A stretch of 5,259 nt of DNA, taken from an uncultured Clostridia bacterium. GTDB lineage: Bacteria > Bacillota > Clostridia > Christensenellales > Aristaeellaceae. The translations under genes were made by a program, and so were the position numbers. Positions 4,249 to 5,259 of the stretch are shown piece by piece; positions within the stretch are counted from its first letter, which is position 1, and every line of letters starts with the position of its first letter. Below the pieces are notes generated by a model, which saw only the letters and a program-made list of their open reading frames with translations, had not been told where the DNA came from and did not search any database. Location of the stretch: the NCBI GenBank assembly GCA_946626395.1, contig CAMOUF010000289.1:1-5259 (forward strand), given 5' to 3'.

Positions 4249-5259
4249 TTATTCCAGGAAGGTGTCGCAGCGATAATAGCTCAGTTTGCCGTTGCCGGTG
4301 CGGCTGTAGTAAGCGGTGACCCAGGTGCCATCTTCATATTGCTCATGGACCTCGCGAATATACCAGCCGGTGTTGCAGGGCTCGAACTTGATGACGGCAG
4401 TGCCCAGGTCGTAATCGAAGAATTCGGTGTCATACAGGGTCACGGAGAACCATTGGATTTTGCCGTCGCGCCCGTAAACCACGGTCCAGTCTTCGCCGTT
4501 GATGATCTGCTGGGTGAAATAGGCTTCCACATAGCGGCCGTTGGAGGTGCCGTCCGAGGCGGCGTAGGTGGGATGCCAGGCGGTGACATAACCGTTTACT
4601 TTATAGAGCTTGCAGCCAGCGGGAACCTGGATCGAATCAGCGTTGGCAGTATAGCGGTAGCGGGACACGATGCAGAACTGATTGTTATCCAGGATACGCA
4701 CCACAGCGTAATAGGGCTCTTCTACTTTTACGCAGTAATAATAAGGAGATACGTTATCATGTGTCTTGTCGAAGTCATCCGCTCTTACTTCCGCTTTCTT
4801 TCTGGCTTTATCAATATCAGCTTTTATTGTGTTCTGATCAGTAAACTTGATATCTGTCCAAGAACCAGAAAGATACCCATCTAAACGATCTGTGGTGGTG
4901 TAAGGAGTGGGAGCAGGGGTGACGCCAGGCTTAGGCGTAGGCGTTGGTTTATAGGATTGCATTCCAAGCTCCACCGGGGGCGTCGCCGTGGCGTAGGCAT
5001 TCGTCCAGTGGGCGCCCACCTGGTACTTGTGGCCGAAGGTATCCAAATAAGCGATATAATGATCGCCCTCTTCCATAACCTCCAGGTCTTCATAGTGCTC
5101 GTTATTGTACTCCAGCCAGTTGGCGGACAAGCTCTCCACGGCCTGGCTCAAATAGATGGTAACTTCATACTCCACCTGTTTGGTCTTCATCCGGGCAAAG
5201 CTGGAAAGGGGAGGAGTATTGGGCAGCCCGTAAAACTCGGAAATGTGTTTGGGCACATA
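4249..5259 (-). CDS. Paralogous secreted repeat-module protein, 5' end outside the window
   Basis: 336 codons are visible and the frame is open to the right edge, so the N-terminus is missing. The visible part begins YVPKHISEFYGLPNTPP, which aligns with YVPQSVKDYVDLPEMPP (268-284) just before module 2 of the neighbouring protein. The GTG at 5256 is therefore an internal valine, and an upstream module and signal peptide are expected (inference). In order, numbering from Val at 5256: SANWLE and GHKYQVG (about 30-82); a Pro/Thr linker (about 101-120); a lysine-rich helical stretch (about 140-160) replacing the GPRH segment; YCVKVEEP, VPAGCKL, SDGTSN and VVYGRDGKI (about 174-268); and the shared C-terminal domain with QYEDGTWVTAYYSRTGNGK (about 306-324). 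The codons for the linker-to-helix stretch are markedly AT-richer than the rest. Function unknown; it is a diverged tandem duplicate of the downstream gene. Confidence 0.88.
   Translation of the reverse strand, partial: YVPKHISEFYGLPNTPPLSSFARMKTKQVEYEVTIYLSQAVESLSANWLEYNNEHYEDLEVMEEGDHYIAYLDTFGHKYQVGAHWTNAYATATPPVELGMQSYKPTPTPKPGVTPAPTPYTTTDRLDGYLSGSWTDIKFTDQNTIKADIDKARKKAEVRADDFDKTHDNVSPYYYCVKVEEPYYAVVRILDNNQFCIVSRYRYTANADSIQVPAGCKLYKVNGYVTAWHPTYAASDGTSNGRYVEAYFTQQIINGEDWTVVYGRDGKIQWFSVTLYDTEFFDYDLGTAVIKFEPCNTGWYIREVHEQYEDGTWVTAYYSRTGNGKLSYYRCDTFLE

Noticed and set aside
5254..5256. GTG as the start codon of the upstream paralogue
   Set aside because: The frame is open beyond it, and the preceding Tyr and following residues align with an internal segment of the neighbouring protein.

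Overview
The window looks like a chromosomal stretch from a spore-forming, moderately GC-rich member of the Clostridia, probably a gut Oscillospiraceae/Christensenellales-type organism. This is inferred from a spmA-spmB spore-maturation pair, an AbrB-family regulator with a Cys4 tail, strong GGAGG-type ribosome binding sites, a Gram-positive signal peptide, and the intergenic repeats. The taxon cannot be fixed from the sequence alone.

Layout. 1-146: two adjacent arrays of 7-bp tandem repeats directly behind spmB. 147-1207 (minus): spmA then spmB, joined by an ATGA stop/start overlap. 1208-1409: divergent intergenic region with a clear housekeeping promoter for the abrB-type gene. 1410-1655 (plus): AbrB/SpoVT-type regulator, closed by a terminator at 1663-1694. 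1738-2157: no gene, but two nested non-autonomous insertion elements. The outer one has 18-bp imperfect ends, an 8-bp direct repeat at its borders and internal heptad arrays in inverted orientation. The inner 219-bp one has perfect 15-bp inverted ends, a 10-bp target duplication and a strongly palindromic core. 2193-2228: terminator. 2243-3859 (minus): secreted protein with two copies of an unrecognised ~190-residue module plus a short C-terminal domain. 3860-4207: long structured leader, strong promoter and phased 11-bp repeats serving that gene. 4202-4232: terminator. 4249-5259 (minus): a paralogue with one visible module, a proline/threonine-rich linker and the same C-terminal domain. It runs off the right edge.

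How it fits together. SpmA and SpmB are membrane proteins of spore maturation, and AbrB-family proteins are transition-state regulators, so the left half is a sporulation/post-exponential neighbourhood. The right half is a tandem pair of exported paralogues of unknown function. Each has its own terminator, and the downstream one has its own promoter, so they seem to be independently transcribed. The most unusual content is the uncharacterised secreted repeat family, the long leader of the first paralogue, and the nested element-in-element with heptanucleotide arrays.
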